A stretch of DNA of 26,586 bases from IMG/VR virus record IMGVR_UViG_3300048592_000414, positions 1 through 26,586 of that record; one strand, written 5' to 3'. The position numbers and the translations under genes are program-made. How positions within the stretch are numbered: position 1 is the first letter of the stretch; each line of letters starts with the position of its first letter. This stretch comes from a virus. Below, in pieces: positions 8,280 to 16,797 of this stretch. The notes under the pieces were generated by a model that saw nothing but the letters and a program-made list of their open reading frames with translations, made no database searches and was not told the origin of the DNA.

Positions 8280-9016
8280 CGAGACAGGCCCATGAGACTC
8301 CCGAGCTGGTTGATGTGATCTCTGAGCTGATCGACGATCGCCTCAAGGATCTCGATGTCTGCTTTCCTGGCACGGTAAAAGCTGTGGATAAAACAAAGGG
8401 GTTGGTCGATGTGCAGTCAGACTTCAAGCGTCTGTACTGGGATCAGGATCAACCTGTCAACCCGCCTGTGATTCGTGGGGTCACGCTCTGGCAATACAGA
8501 GCCGGAACGGCACGCATGAATTTTCCGATCAAGGTCGGCGACAAGGTGATGTGCCTTTGCTCGCAGAGATCCCTCGACAAGTGGAAACAATCAGGGGCTC
8601 TCGATACCCCTGGCTCGACCCGGGTCCTTTCGATGTCGGATGCCATCGCCATACCTGGGCTCTACCCGATCCCTCAGGCATTCCCCATCGGCGACAACCT
8701 CACCCTGCAATACGGGGCGGCTCTGATCTCGCTCATCGAGAATAACGAGATCTCTCTGGAGGTCACCAAGGCCAAGGCCCGGCTGACGAAAGATGGAAAG
8801 TTCAGTTTCTCAAACGGGACCGTTGAGCTGATCGACATCACTATCCAGAGCCTGACAGCTCAGAATGCCCTCATTGATCTGATCAAACAGCTACAGGTCT
8901 CAACCTCTCTTGGGCCTTCGGGGACGCCGCTTCCTACAAACATAACGGCACTCGATCAGCAGAAGCAAACCAATCAGCAGCTCATCGACAAGCTGACTCA
9001 ATTGAAACTGGGGTAG
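8276..9016 (+). CDS. Gp138-like membrane-puncturing spike protein
   Basis: The protein has 246 residues. After a helical start (ELVDVISELIDDRL) comes an OB-fold-like domain with FPGTVKAVDKTKGLVDVQSDF and FPIKVGDKVMCLCSQRSLD. This is the arrangement of Gp138-family spikes, which resemble gpV and gp5. A thin beta-helix-type part follows, with short alternating strands (LTLQYGAALISLIENNEISLEV). The C-terminal part is helical and Gln-rich. No metal-binding HxH apex was seen. The gene is coupled to the hub gene by a four-base overlap. Confidence 0.82.
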   Translation: MTRQAHETPELVDVISELIDDRLKDLDVCFPGTVKAVDKTKGLVDVQSDFKRLYWDQDQPVNPPVIRGVTLWQYRAGTARMNFPIKVGDKVMCLCSQRSLDKWKQSGALDTPGSTRVLSMSDAIAIPGLYPIPQAFPIGDNLTLQYGAALISLIENNEISLEVTKAKARLTKDGKFSFSNGTVELIDITIQSLTAQNALIDLIKQLQVSTSLGPSGTPLPTNITALDQQKQTNQQLIDKLTQLKLG

Positions 9017-9019
9017 GGT

Positions 9020-9553
9020 ATGGCTCTCGGATCAGACAACGATTGGCGCGCGGCTTTCGGGGAGATGCCCACTGTAGGAGATGACACCTGGAAGGCCAAT
9101 CTTGCCGATACCATTGACGGGCTCGTGACGAATCTTCTCAGCTCGCCTGGGCTCTTAAATGAATCGGGTGAGCCTGCGGCCGTATTCACGTTTGGGAAGT
9201 CAGCGTTTCAGGCCGGGCTCTCAGGAAACACAGCCGCGGCGATCTCTTCGGCCATGCAAGCGGGGCTCACAGCATCGACTGCTGTTGTAGCCGCGCTCTC
9301 CTACACGACACCGAAGACGCCCGCTACAACCTTCTCAGCCGTGGCGACTTCGATCATAACCCCGGCTTCGATTGCTCTGGCCACAGCGAAGATCCTTCAG
9401 ATAGCAGGCAAGGCAAACGTGGATGATCCCCTGGATAGTCTCGTGCCGCCTATCTTTCGTGAGGCATTCCTGCTTTTAAAATTGACGACGACAGGCAGCG
9501 ATTCATCATCTCCGCCTGTGGCTTTGACTGATGCTGAAAGGGCAATGGGATGA
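9020..9553 (+). CDS. Unidentified baseplate-region protein with hydrophobic helices
   Basis: I do not recognise a family. The 177-residue protein starts at 9020 just after GGGTAGGG. It has a hydrophilic N-terminus and an Ala/Thr/Ser-rich hydrophobic middle (about 60-135). A short motif, SLVPPIFREAFLLLKLTTTG, lies near the end. Its place between spike and gp25-like genes, with a four-base overlap to the latter, argues that it is a structural or assembly factor of the baseplate. The Ala-rich middle could pack as a helical bundle or interact with a membrane. No catalytic motif is visible. Confidence 0.65.
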   Translation: MALGSDNDWRAAFGEMPTVGDDTWKANLADTIDGLVTNLLSSPGLLNESGEPAAVFTFGKSAFQAGLSGNTAAAISSAMQAGLTASTAVVAALSYTTPKTPATTFSAVATSIITPASIALATAKILQIAGKANVDDPLDSLVPPIFREAFLLLKLTTTGSDSSSPPVALTDAERAMG

Positions 9554-9924
9554 ACATACTGATCAATGATGCAACGGGTGACATCGACATCCAGCAGAAC
9601 AATTGGGTGATGGTCCAGGGCACTGAAGAGATTTCCCAGATCATCAAGCAAAACCTGCAAACGGTTCTGGGCGAATGGTTCCTCGATTCCTCTCTCGGGC
9701 TTCCATGGTTTACCGAGATCTTTGAGAAGGGTCAGAGCCAGAAGAACATCGACACGATTTTCATCGACGAGATCGGGGCATGCCCTGGCGTGATCTCTCT
9801 GGTCAACTATTCGAGTCAGCTCACTGACAAGGCGAACCGTGTCCTCTCAATCGAGTTTCAAGCCTATACCGTTGAAGGTATTCTTGACTTCACATCCATC
9901 ATCACTCCAACAGGGGGCGCGTAA
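9550..9924 (+). CDS. Baseplate wedge protein, GpW/gp25-like
   Basis: The 124-residue protein shows the gp25/GpW-type layout: a short N-terminal beta hairpin (DIDIQQNNWVMVQGTEEISQIIKQNLQTVLGEWFLD), then SSLGLPWFTEIF and a C-terminal beta part. The EISQxIxQxLxTxxGEWFLDxxxGLPW pattern is characteristic of this family. These proteins form the inner wedge ring and start sheath assembly, as T4 gp25 does. The gene is followed by a J-like gene, with TAATG overlap, the conserved W-J order of P2 and many other myoviruses. Confidence 0.9.
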   Translation: MNILINDATGDIDIQQNNWVMVQGTEEISQIIKQNLQTVLGEWFLDSSLGLPWFTEIFEKGQSQKNIDTIFIDEIGACPGVISLVNYSSQLTDKANRVLSIEFQAYTVEGILDFTSIITPTGGA

Positions 9925-11414
9925 TGACTTTTGGTGTAACGCCAGAGGGCCTTGTTATAAAGAGGCTCGCGGACATCCAGACCGAGCTGAATGAAGACGC
10001 ACGCGGGGTTTACGGGAACGCTGTCGATCTCGATCCCCGCAGGCCGTTCGGTCAATTCCTGGGGATCATGTCGGAACGATTTGCTCAGATCTGGGAACTC
10101 GTCGAGCAGGTCTATCTTGCCCGCTATCCTCGCACAGCCGAGGGCAAACAGTTCGATGATGTTGCATCATTCAATGGCCTTGTGAGACGCGCGGCGACCT
10201 TCTCAACCGTTGGTGTCCGTCTGTCGGGTACAGAGGGCACAGTCATTCCTCAGGGAACCAGGGCGTCTGTCGATGGAAACCCTGAGTCGATCTTTGAAAC
10301 CGATGAAGAGTACACGATCGAGGCAGGCATCAACGAGATCCAGGAGATCATCTTTCCTGATGAACCTGTCGCGGGTGCCTTTACTCTTGTCTTTGGAGGC
10401 GAGGCAACATCGGCCATCCAATGGGATGATACAGCGGGCGACATCGAGGCCGCGCTGGAGGCCCTGTCTGGAGTCTCAGCGGTTACGGTGATTGGTAGTT
10501 TCTATTCCGGCTTTACCATCACCTTTACCGGGGCAGATGGACAGCAGCCGCAGAGCCTTATTTCTCTCGGCTCGAACACACTCAGCTCTGATGGCATCGC
10601 TGTCGGCGACATCATTCCGACCATCGCCAGGGTCCAGCTCGGTGTGCTTCCAGGGGTCGATGGAACGATGACCGCGCAGACATCGGGACCGATACCTGCA
10701 CCTGCTGGAAGTCTGACAGTCAGAGAGGACACGGTTTCAGGATGGGATAGCATTACGAACCCGCTCGATGCGGAGCAAGGCGAGATCGAGGAAACCGATG
10801 CTGCATTCAAGATTCGTAGGGCTCAGCAGATCGCGCTCGGCGCTCTCTGTACCCCGGATGCGATCAGGGCGAGGATGCTTGAGGTTGAGGGTGTCGAGTC
10901 TTGTGTCGTCTATATCAACAACACGGAGGCGACAGTCGATAGCCTCCCGCCAAAATCTGTTCGCGTCGTTCTGCTCGGCGGTGATCCTCTACCCATTGCA
11001 AGGCAGCTCTTTGCATCCGTGGCGGGCGGTATCAGAACTTATGGGGCACAGAGTCAGACCATCACGGATGACTCAGGCTTTCCGCAGATCCTTCGCTGGG
11101 ACAATGCCGAAGAAGTTTCCATCTGGGTCGAGATCGACCTGACGATTGATCCTGAGGACTTCCCGCTCGATGGCGAGGATCAGATCATTGCAGCCATCCT
11201 CGCTTATGGTGAGGGACTTGGGACGGGCGATGATGTTATCGTCTACCCATATTTCATCTGTACTCTTGATGTGATCAGCCGGGGCATCCTGGATGCGGCC
11301 GTCAGGATCGGGACATCATCCGGCCCGACCCTTGACGACAACATAAGCATAGCGCCTGACGAGATCGCCCGCTTCGACAGCTCGCGGATAACGATCAACA
11401 TCGCATCATCGTGA
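9924..11414 (+). CDS. Baseplate J/gp47-like wedge protein with an inserted beta domain
   Basis: The 496-residue protein has the family's N-terminal helices (VIKRLADIQTELNEDARG) followed by PRTAEGKQFDDVASFNGLVRRAATFSTV. A GTVIPQGTRASVDG hairpin comes next, and the later part runs VEGVESCVVYINNT to a C-terminal beta domain. J/gp47 proteins make the outer wedge that transmits the contraction signal. Residues about 139-249 look like an insertion. GAFTLVFGGEATSAIQWDDTA, a helix (DIEAALEALSGV) and GFTITFTGADG match a small domain repeated in many phage and surface proteins. The insertion may be decorative or receptor-related. Confidence 0.88.
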   Translation: MTFGVTPEGLVIKRLADIQTELNEDARGVYGNAVDLDPRRPFGQFLGIMSERFAQIWELVEQVYLARYPRTAEGKQFDDVASFNGLVRRAATFSTVGVRLSGTEGTVIPQGTRASVDGNPESIFETDEEYTIEAGINEIQEIIFPDEPVAGAFTLVFGGEATSAIQWDDTAGDIEAALEALSGVSAVTVIGSFYSGFTITFTGADGQQPQSLISLGSNTLSSDGIAVGDIIPTIARVQLGVLPGVDGTMTAQTSGPIPAPAGSLTVREDTVSGWDSITNPLDAEQGEIEETDAAFKIRRAQQIALGALCTPDAIRARMLEVEGVESCVVYINNTEATVDSLPPKSVRVVLLGGDPLPIARQLFASVAGGIRTYGAQSQTITDDSGFPQILRWDNAEEVSIWVEIDLTIDPEDFPLDGEDQIIAAILAYGEGLGTGDDVIVYPYFICTLDVISRGILDAAVRIGTSSGPTLDDNISIAPDEIARFDSSRITINIASS

Positions 11415-11421
11415 GGGCATC

Positions 11422-12024
11422 ATGGCTGATTCAAAGATCACGAAAGTAACGACTCATGTCCAGGATGCCAAAGACAGACTGACCGGACAGTACAAGGGCA
11501 AGCCTCGCATCGAGGGCACCGTTGGACTTCTCGCAAAGCAGATCCAGGATCTTGAGGATGTGCTGACCGATCTCCTTGAGGCCGAGATCCTTGCGAATGC
11601 CCAGGGCGCGTTCCTCGATCAGCTTGGGGATCTTGTCGGTCAGGAGCGGGAGGGTTTGCAGGATGACTTCTATCGCATCCTGATCGCGGTCAAGATCGTG
11701 AAGAACTTTAGCAAGGGTGAGCCTGATGCGATCATTCGGGCAACCCGTCTGATCTTTCAGGCGAGCGAAGTTCATTACATGAACCTGGGCGGCGCGAACG
11801 TGGGGCTTTATGTCAATGGCACAACGCCCGATGTGCCTTCATCGTTCATCTATTCCAATCTTCAGGAGGTGGCGGCAGCGGGGGTCAAGATCCTCTTTGT
11901 TGCTGTGGCCCCTCCTGACACAGATCCCGATGATGTCTTTGCTTTCGATGGCGGCGAGACTGGGGGCGGCTTTGGCTCTCTCTCTGATCCCGACATCGGG
12001 GGCGCGTGGTCAGGTCTTATTTAA
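11422..12024 (+). CDS. DUF2612-like baseplate protein (gpI analogue)
   Basis: The 200-residue protein is helical at the N-terminus, with LLAKQIQDLEDVLTDLLEAEILANAQGAFLDQLGDLVGQERE. Next comes DFYRILIAVKIVKNFSKGEPDAIIRATRLIF, and it ends in a Gly-rich FAFDGGETGGGFGSLSDPDIGGAW segment. This is the DUF2612 pattern: a gpI-like N-terminal domain that attaches tail fibres to the J-like wedge, plus a short glycine-rich tail. It sits between J-like and fibre genes, as gpI does in P2. No unusual feature. Confidence 0.82.
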   Translation: MADSKITKVTTHVQDAKDRLTGQYKGKPRIEGTVGLLAKQIQDLEDVLTDLLEAEILANAQGAFLDQLGDLVGQEREGLQDDFYRILIAVKIVKNFSKGEPDAIIRATRLIFQASEVHYMNLGGANVGLYVNGTTPDVPSSFIYSNLQEVAAAGVKILFVAVAPPDTDPDDVFAFDGGETGGGFGSLSDPDIGGAWSGLI

Positions 12025-12047
12025 TCAACCCGAGCGAGGTTTTTGTT

Positions 12048-12686
12048 ATGCCGATTTTCATCACCGAGGACAGGCCGTCAGCATTCAGTAACTGGGGTGA
12101 TTCAAACACGACCCCTCTCGTTGACATCATCGAGCCGCCAAGCGGTCTTCAGCAGGCGACATGGCAGCCAGGACAGAAGCCGCCAGCGCCTTATCAAAAC
12201 TGGCTGGAATATATAACCCAGAGATGGATCAAGAACCTCGATGAGAGGGCTCCACGGATTCAGGAATACAACTACTTCATCGGCGACTTCTCGGGGGCTC
12301 ACTATGCAGATCTTGAGACATGCCTTGCCGCGATCAGCAGCGGTGCCCGGATACTCTTCGTCGGCAGCAACTCGAACCTGTTCCTGAGCAACACGATCAC
12401 CATTCCTTTCAAGGTCGAGATCGACTTTCTATTCACGACTTTCTACAAGTCGAACTTCGCCCTGACGCGGGCCATCATCATCAATGGCGATGATGTTGTC
12501 CTGCGTGGAGCCCGCTTCTCTTCGGGCTGGAGCGGGGGATCGGACGCTTGTGTCGAGATCAATGGGGATCGCTGCCGCATCCAGGATTTCGTTTTCGATG
12601 AGAACGTCACGGCGTGCTTCGATGAAACCGGGGTTGCATCTGATCAGTATCCTGAACTCATTAACAACGTGGTGGAGTATTTCTAA
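12048..12686 (+). CDS. Tail fibre/tailspike-like protein with beta-helix part
   Basis: I chose the ATG at 12048, which has CGAGCGAGG upstream, over an in-frame GTG at 12006 that lies inside the preceding gene. The 212-residue protein starts with a segment common at the N-termini of virion-bound fibre proteins: WQPGQKPPAPYQNWLEYITQRWIKNLDE, about residues 39-66. Its C-terminal half is made of short strands such as AIIINGDDVVLRGARFS and CVEINGDRCRIQDFVFD, the spacing of a right-handed pectate-lyase-like beta-helix. It may anchor to the DUF2612-like protein. No catalytic residues are evident. It overlaps the next start (TAATG). Confidence 0.7.
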   Translation: MPIFITEDRPSAFSNWGDSNTTPLVDIIEPPSGLQQATWQPGQKPPAPYQNWLEYITQRWIKNLDERAPRIQEYNYFIGDFSGAHYADLETCLAAISSGARILFVGSNSNLFLSNTITIPFKVEIDFLFTTFYKSNFALTRAIIINGDDVVLRGARFSSGWSGGSDACVEINGDRCRIQDFVFDENVTACFDETGVASDQYPELINNVVEYF

Positions 12687-13558
12687 TGCCGAGCATCATC
12701 CAACGGATCAGAGCAACGATATTTGAGATCGGGCGCGGGGCGAACGATGAGCTTGATCTTGTGTTTCGATCGAACATTGCCAACACCCCTGCATTCAGGA
12801 GAGAGGCATCATCGAATGAGCTTAAGCTGAGATCGGGCGGGCGCTCGACCTTCCGACGTCTTGAGAAGCTGACGGCGACAGCGACAGGGGCGACATCGGT
12901 ATCGCCTGCAGCAACTGACCATAACAAGATCTACCTCTGTAATGTGTCAGGCGGGGCGATCACTTTCAACCTTCCGGCTCCCGCCGATGGGCTGATGTTC
13001 CATCTCAAAGACATCACGGGTGATGCTCCGACGAACAACATCACGATCGTTCGGAACGGATCGGAGAAGATCGACAACGCCACCGCGTCCTTTGTGATTG
13101 ATCAAGCATATGCAGCCATCACGATCTATAGCGATGGAACGGATTGGTTCATCATTGGAAAGAGCCTTGGCTATCTCGCGGGCACAGCTACAGCAGCCCT
13201 GACGACAGGCGGGGGATCTGCAACGCTCAACGCATCGGTCAGGACGATAACATGGCAGCGGCATGGAAAATTGGTTTACCTCGCTGGACGGCTCGATGTT
13301 ACCTCTATCTCAGCGCCCTCTGGGTTCCTTCGGATAACGGGGCTTCCATACAACTCGGCGGTGGACATGGCTGTTCCGATCGCGGCGGTTGTAGGACGGA
13401 GCTTCGACAGCCAGACCCAGAACATATACGGCAAGGTTCTGTCAGGAACCAATTACATAACGGTCGAGAACTTCCAGGATGGCGACGCGGAGAACGGCGG
13501 CGGCATTCTGAATTCCCTTTCATCATTCGTTCTCGGTGGCTGTTATATCGCCAGCTAG
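12686..13558 (+). CDS. Tail fibre/receptor-binding-like protein
   Basis: The protein has 290 residues. Its N-terminus runs IFEIGRGANDELDLVFRSNIANTPAFRREASSNEL. A middle beta domain follows (KIYLCNVSGGAITFNLPAPADGLMFHLKDITG through NGSEKIDNATAS and AITIYSDGTDWFII, about 105-185), a module repeated in many phage fibre proteins. The C-terminal domain (TITWQRHGKLVYLAGRLDVTS) is like fibre tips. Gene position after the gpI-like and first fibre genes supports a receptor-binding or fibre role. Specificity cannot be read from the sequence. Confidence 0.72.
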   Translation: MPSIIQRIRATIFEIGRGANDELDLVFRSNIANTPAFRREASSNELKLRSGGRSTFRRLEKLTATATGATSVSPAATDHNKIYLCNVSGGAITFNLPAPADGLMFHLKDITGDAPTNNITIVRNGSEKIDNATASFVIDQAYAAITIYSDGTDWFIIGKSLGYLAGTATAALTTGGGSATLNASVRTITWQRHGKLVYLAGRLDVTSISAPSGFLRITGLPYNSAVDMAVPIAAVVGRSFDSQTQNIYGKVLSGTNYITVENFQDGDAENGGGILNSLSSFVLGGCYIAS

Positions 13559-13567
13559 GGGGATCTC

Positions 13568-13684
13568 ATGAATTGGCAGCGTCTCGGGGATGGCGACATC
13601 ATCCTCGCTCTTTGCATAACGATCCTCTGCGCGGGGCTTGTGGCTTTGATCAACCGCTTCACAGATCGGGATGGTGGCCCATGA
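13568..13684 (+). CDS. 38-residue single-span membrane peptide (holin candidate)
   Basis: GGGGGAT precedes an ATG at 13568 with good spacing. The 38-residue product has a short polar N-terminus and one hydrophobic span, IILALCITILCAGLVALI (about residues 11-28). Its C-terminal tail is NRFTDRDGGP. The stop overlaps the next gene's ATG (ATGA), so it is coupled to the lytic transglycosylase. Small single-span proteins next to cell-wall enzymes are often holins, antiholins or transporter-like helpers, but the sequence alone cannot prove which. The lack of charged residues in the span and strong coupling make it a real gene. Confidence 0.7.
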   Translation: MNWQRLGDGDIILALCITILCAGLVALINRFTDRDGGP

Positions 13685-14184
13685 GTTATGTGGATTGGCC
13701 TTATGTGCGGCGGGTTCTCTCGCCCTCTGAGATCCCAACGCGGAACCTTTTGCTGATGGCGATCTTCCGTGTTGAGTCCAGCTATGACCCGAACGCTGTG
13801 CGATTTGAATCCGACTTTCAGTATGTCTGGAACGTCGAGGCTCATGCACGGATGCTCGGGATCACGCAGAAGACCGAGCGATTCATGCAGCAGACATCAT
13901 GGGGGCTCGGTCAGATCATGGGCGGCACCGCCCGATGGCTTGGATATAACGGGCCTCTGACCGGACTTCTCGATGTCGAGACGAACATCGTTTTCTCTGA
14001 GGCTTACTTGAATCGTCTGCTTCAGAGGTACAACAACAACATCGAGAAGGCCATCGCCTCCTATCGTCGGGGCAACGCGCGACATTGCAATGATGATGTC
14101 TGCTCGACAGATGATTACGTCCAGATGGTGATGGCTGAATACAACATGGAAGTCAAGAACTCGGCATGGGAAAGGAGCAGCTAG
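13681..14184 (+). CDS. SLT-type lytic transglycosylase
   Basis: The 167-residue protein starts at the ATG at 13681 (ATGA overlap). The frame is open further upstream inside the fibre gene, but that part is not credible. It shows soluble lytic transglycosylase motifs: FRVESSYDPNAV with catalytic Glu32, SWGLGQIM (73-80), and ASYRRGN (126-132) in the place of the usual AYNAG motif. It would cleave peptidoglycan glycan strands between MurNAc and GlcNAc with anhydro product. There is no signal peptide. It could be an endolysin working with the 38-residue membrane peptide, or a virion-associated enzyme. Lying between fibre genes is unusual for a lysis gene. Confidence 0.82.
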   Translation: MSYVDWPYVRRVLSPSEIPTRNLLLMAIFRVESSYDPNAVRFESDFQYVWNVEAHARMLGITQKTERFMQQTSWGLGQIMGGTARWLGYNGPLTGLLDVETNIVFSEAYLNRLLQRYNNNIEKAIASYRRGNARHCNDDVCSTDDYVQMVMAEYNMEVKNSAWERSS

Positions 14185-14185
14185 C

Positions 14186-16009
14186 ATGGGTCTGATCAAT
14201 ATCGGCGGCGAAAATCAGGGGCCTCCTGGACCACAAGGCCCCCAAGGCCCTGCAGGTGCAGCGGGCGAAGCAGGTGTGCGAGGCAGCACCATTCAAAGAG
14301 GCGCAGATCCAGAGGCAGTCACAGGAGCATTGGCCGGTGATCTTTTCATTCTGGAAACCAATGGCCTGCTTTATCAGTACGATGGCTCACAGTGGGTTGA
14401 CACAACGATCCATGTCAAGGGCAGCCGCTGGTATGAATCAGGCACAGAGCCAACCGATCTCGTCCCTGGCGATGTGATTTATGATGATGTGGGTTTTCTC
14501 CAGATCTATACCGGCACAGGCTTTGAAGGCATCGGCAGGATCTCCCCTGCGAAGTGGTACTTCGGAACAGATCCTACTACTGATGTAAGCGTTCCTCTTG
14601 ATGGTGACATCTTCGTCGTCATCTCCAATGGCGATGTCTTTCAATACTCAATTGATAACGGCTGGGCTGGATTTCCAGATACTCCACTTTATAACATCAA
14701 GGGCGCTGATGGAGCGCAGGGTCCACAAGGCGAACAGGGACCACAAGGCGAACAGGGACCACAAGGCGACCCTGGTGGAGGACCGACCGGAGGTACAACA
14801 AATCAGGTACTAAGAAAAAACTCCGGGACCGATGGCGATTATGATTGGGCCGATAACGATCTCCTTTTTTCATCTCAGACTTTCAGCGGCTCCAATGGAA
14901 TGCTCGGGGCTTTGAAGTTCAAGCCTTCCAATGCAGGATCGACTGGCTACAGCGGCGGCGCGATCTATCTTGATGATGGGCGATACGCAGCGGGCACCAG
15001 AGACATCGGCAAGAAGTGCATTGACTTGAACATGGCATGGAATGGAGTTAACCAACCCATACCCTCTGGAGCACAGGGTTGCGCAATCGTTGGCGGCGTT
15101 TTCAATCGCATGACCAACTCAATTGACAACGCCTTCATCGGTGGTGGTCTAACGAACAGGGTTAGTGGTTCGTATTCAAGCATTCTGGGCGGAACCAATA
15201 ATATAGCCAGTGGCTCCAACAGCGGGATCTATGCCTCTGATGCTTCCTCGGCTTCAACCTTCGGGGTTGTGCTGGGTGGCCGATTCATGAACTGCAGCAA
15301 TTTTTATGCTGTCACGTTCGGGGAATACACTCAGTCTCCTGAGGATGCAACTCTCTCTCTTGGAAAATACCCAGGCTTCTCTCTGTTCAGTGCAGACGAA
15401 CGCGCCAATATCTGGAAGGTCGGCGGCACCAAGCGCAGCATGTCGCTCGGCTATTATCTGAACCTGCCATCGGGCGCGGGGGTTGATTCAGCGACAGCGG
15501 CTGCTGAGAATACTTTCTGGTGGCATACAACCAATCGTCAGAATGAATCAAATGCTTTCGGTCTTCGTGCTGGCACAGGCATGACGACAAAGTATCGCAT
15601 TACGATGCCGAACGGAAACCCAGGCGGCGCTCAAAGAATTCTCAGAGTCACCGGCTCAACTCTCACGTCAGGAATTTATGAGGTAGCCACGCAATGGGTG
15701 GCCGTTGGCACAAATGCTCTCGGAAATAGTGGAAGCTCGAAGGTTGTTGATTTTCTTGAAGGCCGCGTTCACACGATAGGCCTTAATGCCGATTGCACTC
15801 TCACTTTTGCCAACTCAAAATCTGGAGACATCTATCATCTCGTGATCACGCAGGACAGCACACCCAGGGCAATTACATGGCCTGCTTCAGTGAAATGGCC
15901 TGGAGGTGTTGCCCCTACGTTATCGCCGGGTGCATTCGCTGTTGATGTTGTGCAATTGGTCTACGACGGAACGAATCATTATGGAACCATCGCGCAAGCG
16001 TTTGCATAA
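14186..16009 (+). CDS. Large tail fibre with collagen-like and YadA-like repeats
   Basis: The 607-residue protein starts one base after the transglycosylase stop. It opens with a collagen-like Gly-X-Y segment (about residues 12-35, [13 protein letters not shown]). A beta-rich stretch follows, then a second Gly-X-Y segment (about 172-198) built from GPQGEQ repeats. The middle (about 300-385) has short repeats such as [25 protein letters not shown] and [12 protein letters not shown], similar to YadA-type trimeric head repeats. The C-terminus ([13 protein letters not shown] to [11 protein letters not shown]) matches the tip domain of many phage fibres. It is probably a long trimeric fibre involved in host binding. 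Confidence 0.8.
   Translation: MGLINIGGENQGPPGPQGPQGPAGAAGEAGVRGSTIQRGADPEAVTGALAGDLFILETNGLLYQYDGSQWVDTTIHVKGSRWYESGTEPTDLVPGDVIYDDVGFLQIYTGTGFEGIGRISPAKWYFGTDPTTDVSVPLDGDIFVVISNGDVFQYSIDNGWAGFPDTPLYNIKGADGAQGPQGEQGPQGEQGPQGDPGGGPTGGTTNQVLRKNSGTDGDYDWADNDLLFSSQTFSGSNGMLGALKFKPSNAGSTGYSGGAIYLDDGRYAAGTRDIGKKCIDLNMAWNGVNQPIPSGAQGCAIVGGVFNRMTNSIDNAFIGGGLTNRVSGSYSSILGGTNNIASGSNSGIYASDASSASTFGVVLGGRFMNCSNFYAVTFGEYTQSPEDATLSLGKYPGFSLFSADERANIWKVGGTKRSMSLGYYLNLPSGAGVDSATAAAENTFWWHTTNRQNESNAFGLRAGTGMTTKYRITMPNGNPGGAQRILRVTGSTLTSGIYEVATQWVAVGTNALGNSGSSKVVDFLEGRVHTIGLNADCTLTFANSKSGDIYHLVITQDSTPRAITWPASVKWPGGVAPTLSPGAFAVDVVQLVYDGTNHYGTIAQAFA
14719..14770 (+). repeat. Tandem 18-base repeat encoding GPQGEQ collagen-like units
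   Basis: Nearly three copies of an 18-base unit (core CCACAAGGCGAACAGGG) lie head to tail at 14719-14736, 14737-14754 and 14755-14770, differing by one base at the start (GT for GA). Each encodes a Gly-Pro-Gln-Gly-Glu-Gln unit. The near-identity at DNA level suggests recent duplication or slippage, and thus variable fibre length. Confidence 0.85.
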
Positions 16010-16021
16010 GGGCAGGGAAAA

Positions 16022-16393
16022 ATGACTATCAAGGTAAAGACAGGAGCCAAGATTCCCCTCTGGGTTGCGATTGATGATGGCTCTGAGGATCTGATCATCT
16101 CGGCCCGCGTGACCTCGCGCGATCCTTTCACGGTCTGGGCTGATGGGACTCTTCTCGATTTCATCGAATACTCTGAGGGCGAGTACGAAAACAACAGCCT
16201 GGACATGCCTGATGTTCCGGCGATTGATGTCGTCTATTCTGTGTTTCAGAACGATGGCATTACCCTGATCAGGAAAGCCTATGAGCTGTTCCTGAGAGAC
16301 GATGGCGGCGGGGCCTCTGATGATGGGGCGCTCATTGGTCAGATACTCGACGAGGATCAATTGATCGGCGTCGTTCACACATGCGAGGACTAA
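16022..16393 (+). CDS. Small beta-rich protein after the fibre gene, function unknown
   Basis: The protein has 123 residues and an AGGGA ribosome site. The sequence is beta-rich: IPLWVAIDDGSEDLIISARVTSRDPFTVWADGTLL, then VVYSVFQNDGITLIRKAYELFLRDDGGG. It resembles an Ig-like or BppU-like beta sandwich, and its general style is similar to the next gene product. An acidic, Gly/Asp-rich segment links to a short C-terminal strand. The gene is followed closely by its likely relative. It may be an adaptor or decoration protein for fibres, but I recognise no family with certainty. Confidence 0.65.
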   Translation: MTIKVKTGAKIPLWVAIDDGSEDLIISARVTSRDPFTVWADGTLLDFIEYSEGEYENNSLDMPDVPAIDVVYSVFQNDGITLIRKAYELFLRDDGGGASDDGALIGQILDEDQLIGVVHTCED

Positions 16394-16396
16394 GAC

Positions 16397-16747
16397 ATGA
16401 TGAGTCAGCTTCTCTCGATCATCAAAGGCACAGATCGAACAATCAAGGTATTGCTCAAGACCGCGAACGGAGCGCCGTTCAGTCTTGAGAACGCCAGCGC
16501 CATCAAGGCGATCTTTCTTGGCTCGGGCGAGGAGCTTGTCGAGCTGACGCTTGCAGCAAGCAAGGTGTCTGTTGTTGGCGATGCCTCTCGCGGGGAAATC
16601 GAGATCACGATGGACACAGACGACACCGATGATCTACAGGCTGGCGAGCGCCTGTCGTGGGAGATCGAGATCACGAGATCAAGCAAGACCTATATAGTCC
16701 AGTTTCCCGAAACCCTGGACGTGAGGCAGCGCCTAAGCCAGGGGTAG
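16397..16747 (+). CDS. Small Ig-like protein resembling a BppU N-terminal domain
   Basis: The 116-residue protein starts at 16397 (GAGG upstream; a second ATG at 16400 is an alternative). The pattern KGTDRTIKVLLKTANGAPFSLENASAIKAIFL, followed by GEIEITMDTDDTDDLQAGERLSWEIEITR, is like N-terminal domains of baseplate upper proteins that hold receptor-binding proteins. It is the last gene of the long rightward structural block, ending just before tandem terminators. The function as a fibre adaptor is inferred from the fold-like pattern and position. Confidence 0.65.
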   Translation: MMSQLLSIIKGTDRTIKVLLKTANGAPFSLENASAIKAIFLGSGEELVELTLAASKVSVVGDASRGEIEITMDTDDTDDLQAGERLSWEIEITRSSKTYIVQFPETLDVRQRLSQG

Positions 16748-16760
16748 GGTATAATGAGGG

Positions 16761-16787
16761 AACTCCTGCCTTTGGGTGGGGTTTTTT
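16761..16787 (+). terminator. Probable first terminator after the structural genes
   Basis: AACTCC (16761-16766) can pair with GGGGTT (16778-16783), with one G-U pair. A run of T residues follows to 16787. The stem is modest, but it lies 14 bases after the last structural gene stop and just before a stronger terminator. Confidence 0.55.
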
Positions 16788-16797
16788 CCGCTTCTCG

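Noticed and set aside
13144-13680. Long upstream extension of the transglycosylase frame
   Set aside because: This part overlaps the fibre gene in another frame and has an unnatural composition. The ATG at 13681 has gene coupling and starts the SLT domain.
14719-14770. Short regular repeats as a CRISPR-like array
   Set aside because: The units are contiguous with no spacers and encode a collagen-like peptide.
16750-16755. Perfect TATAAT as a promoter for the cassette
   Set aside because: There is no -35 at the right distance (about 16727-16732), and two terminators follow at once. It is kept only as a possible part of an attenuated leader.
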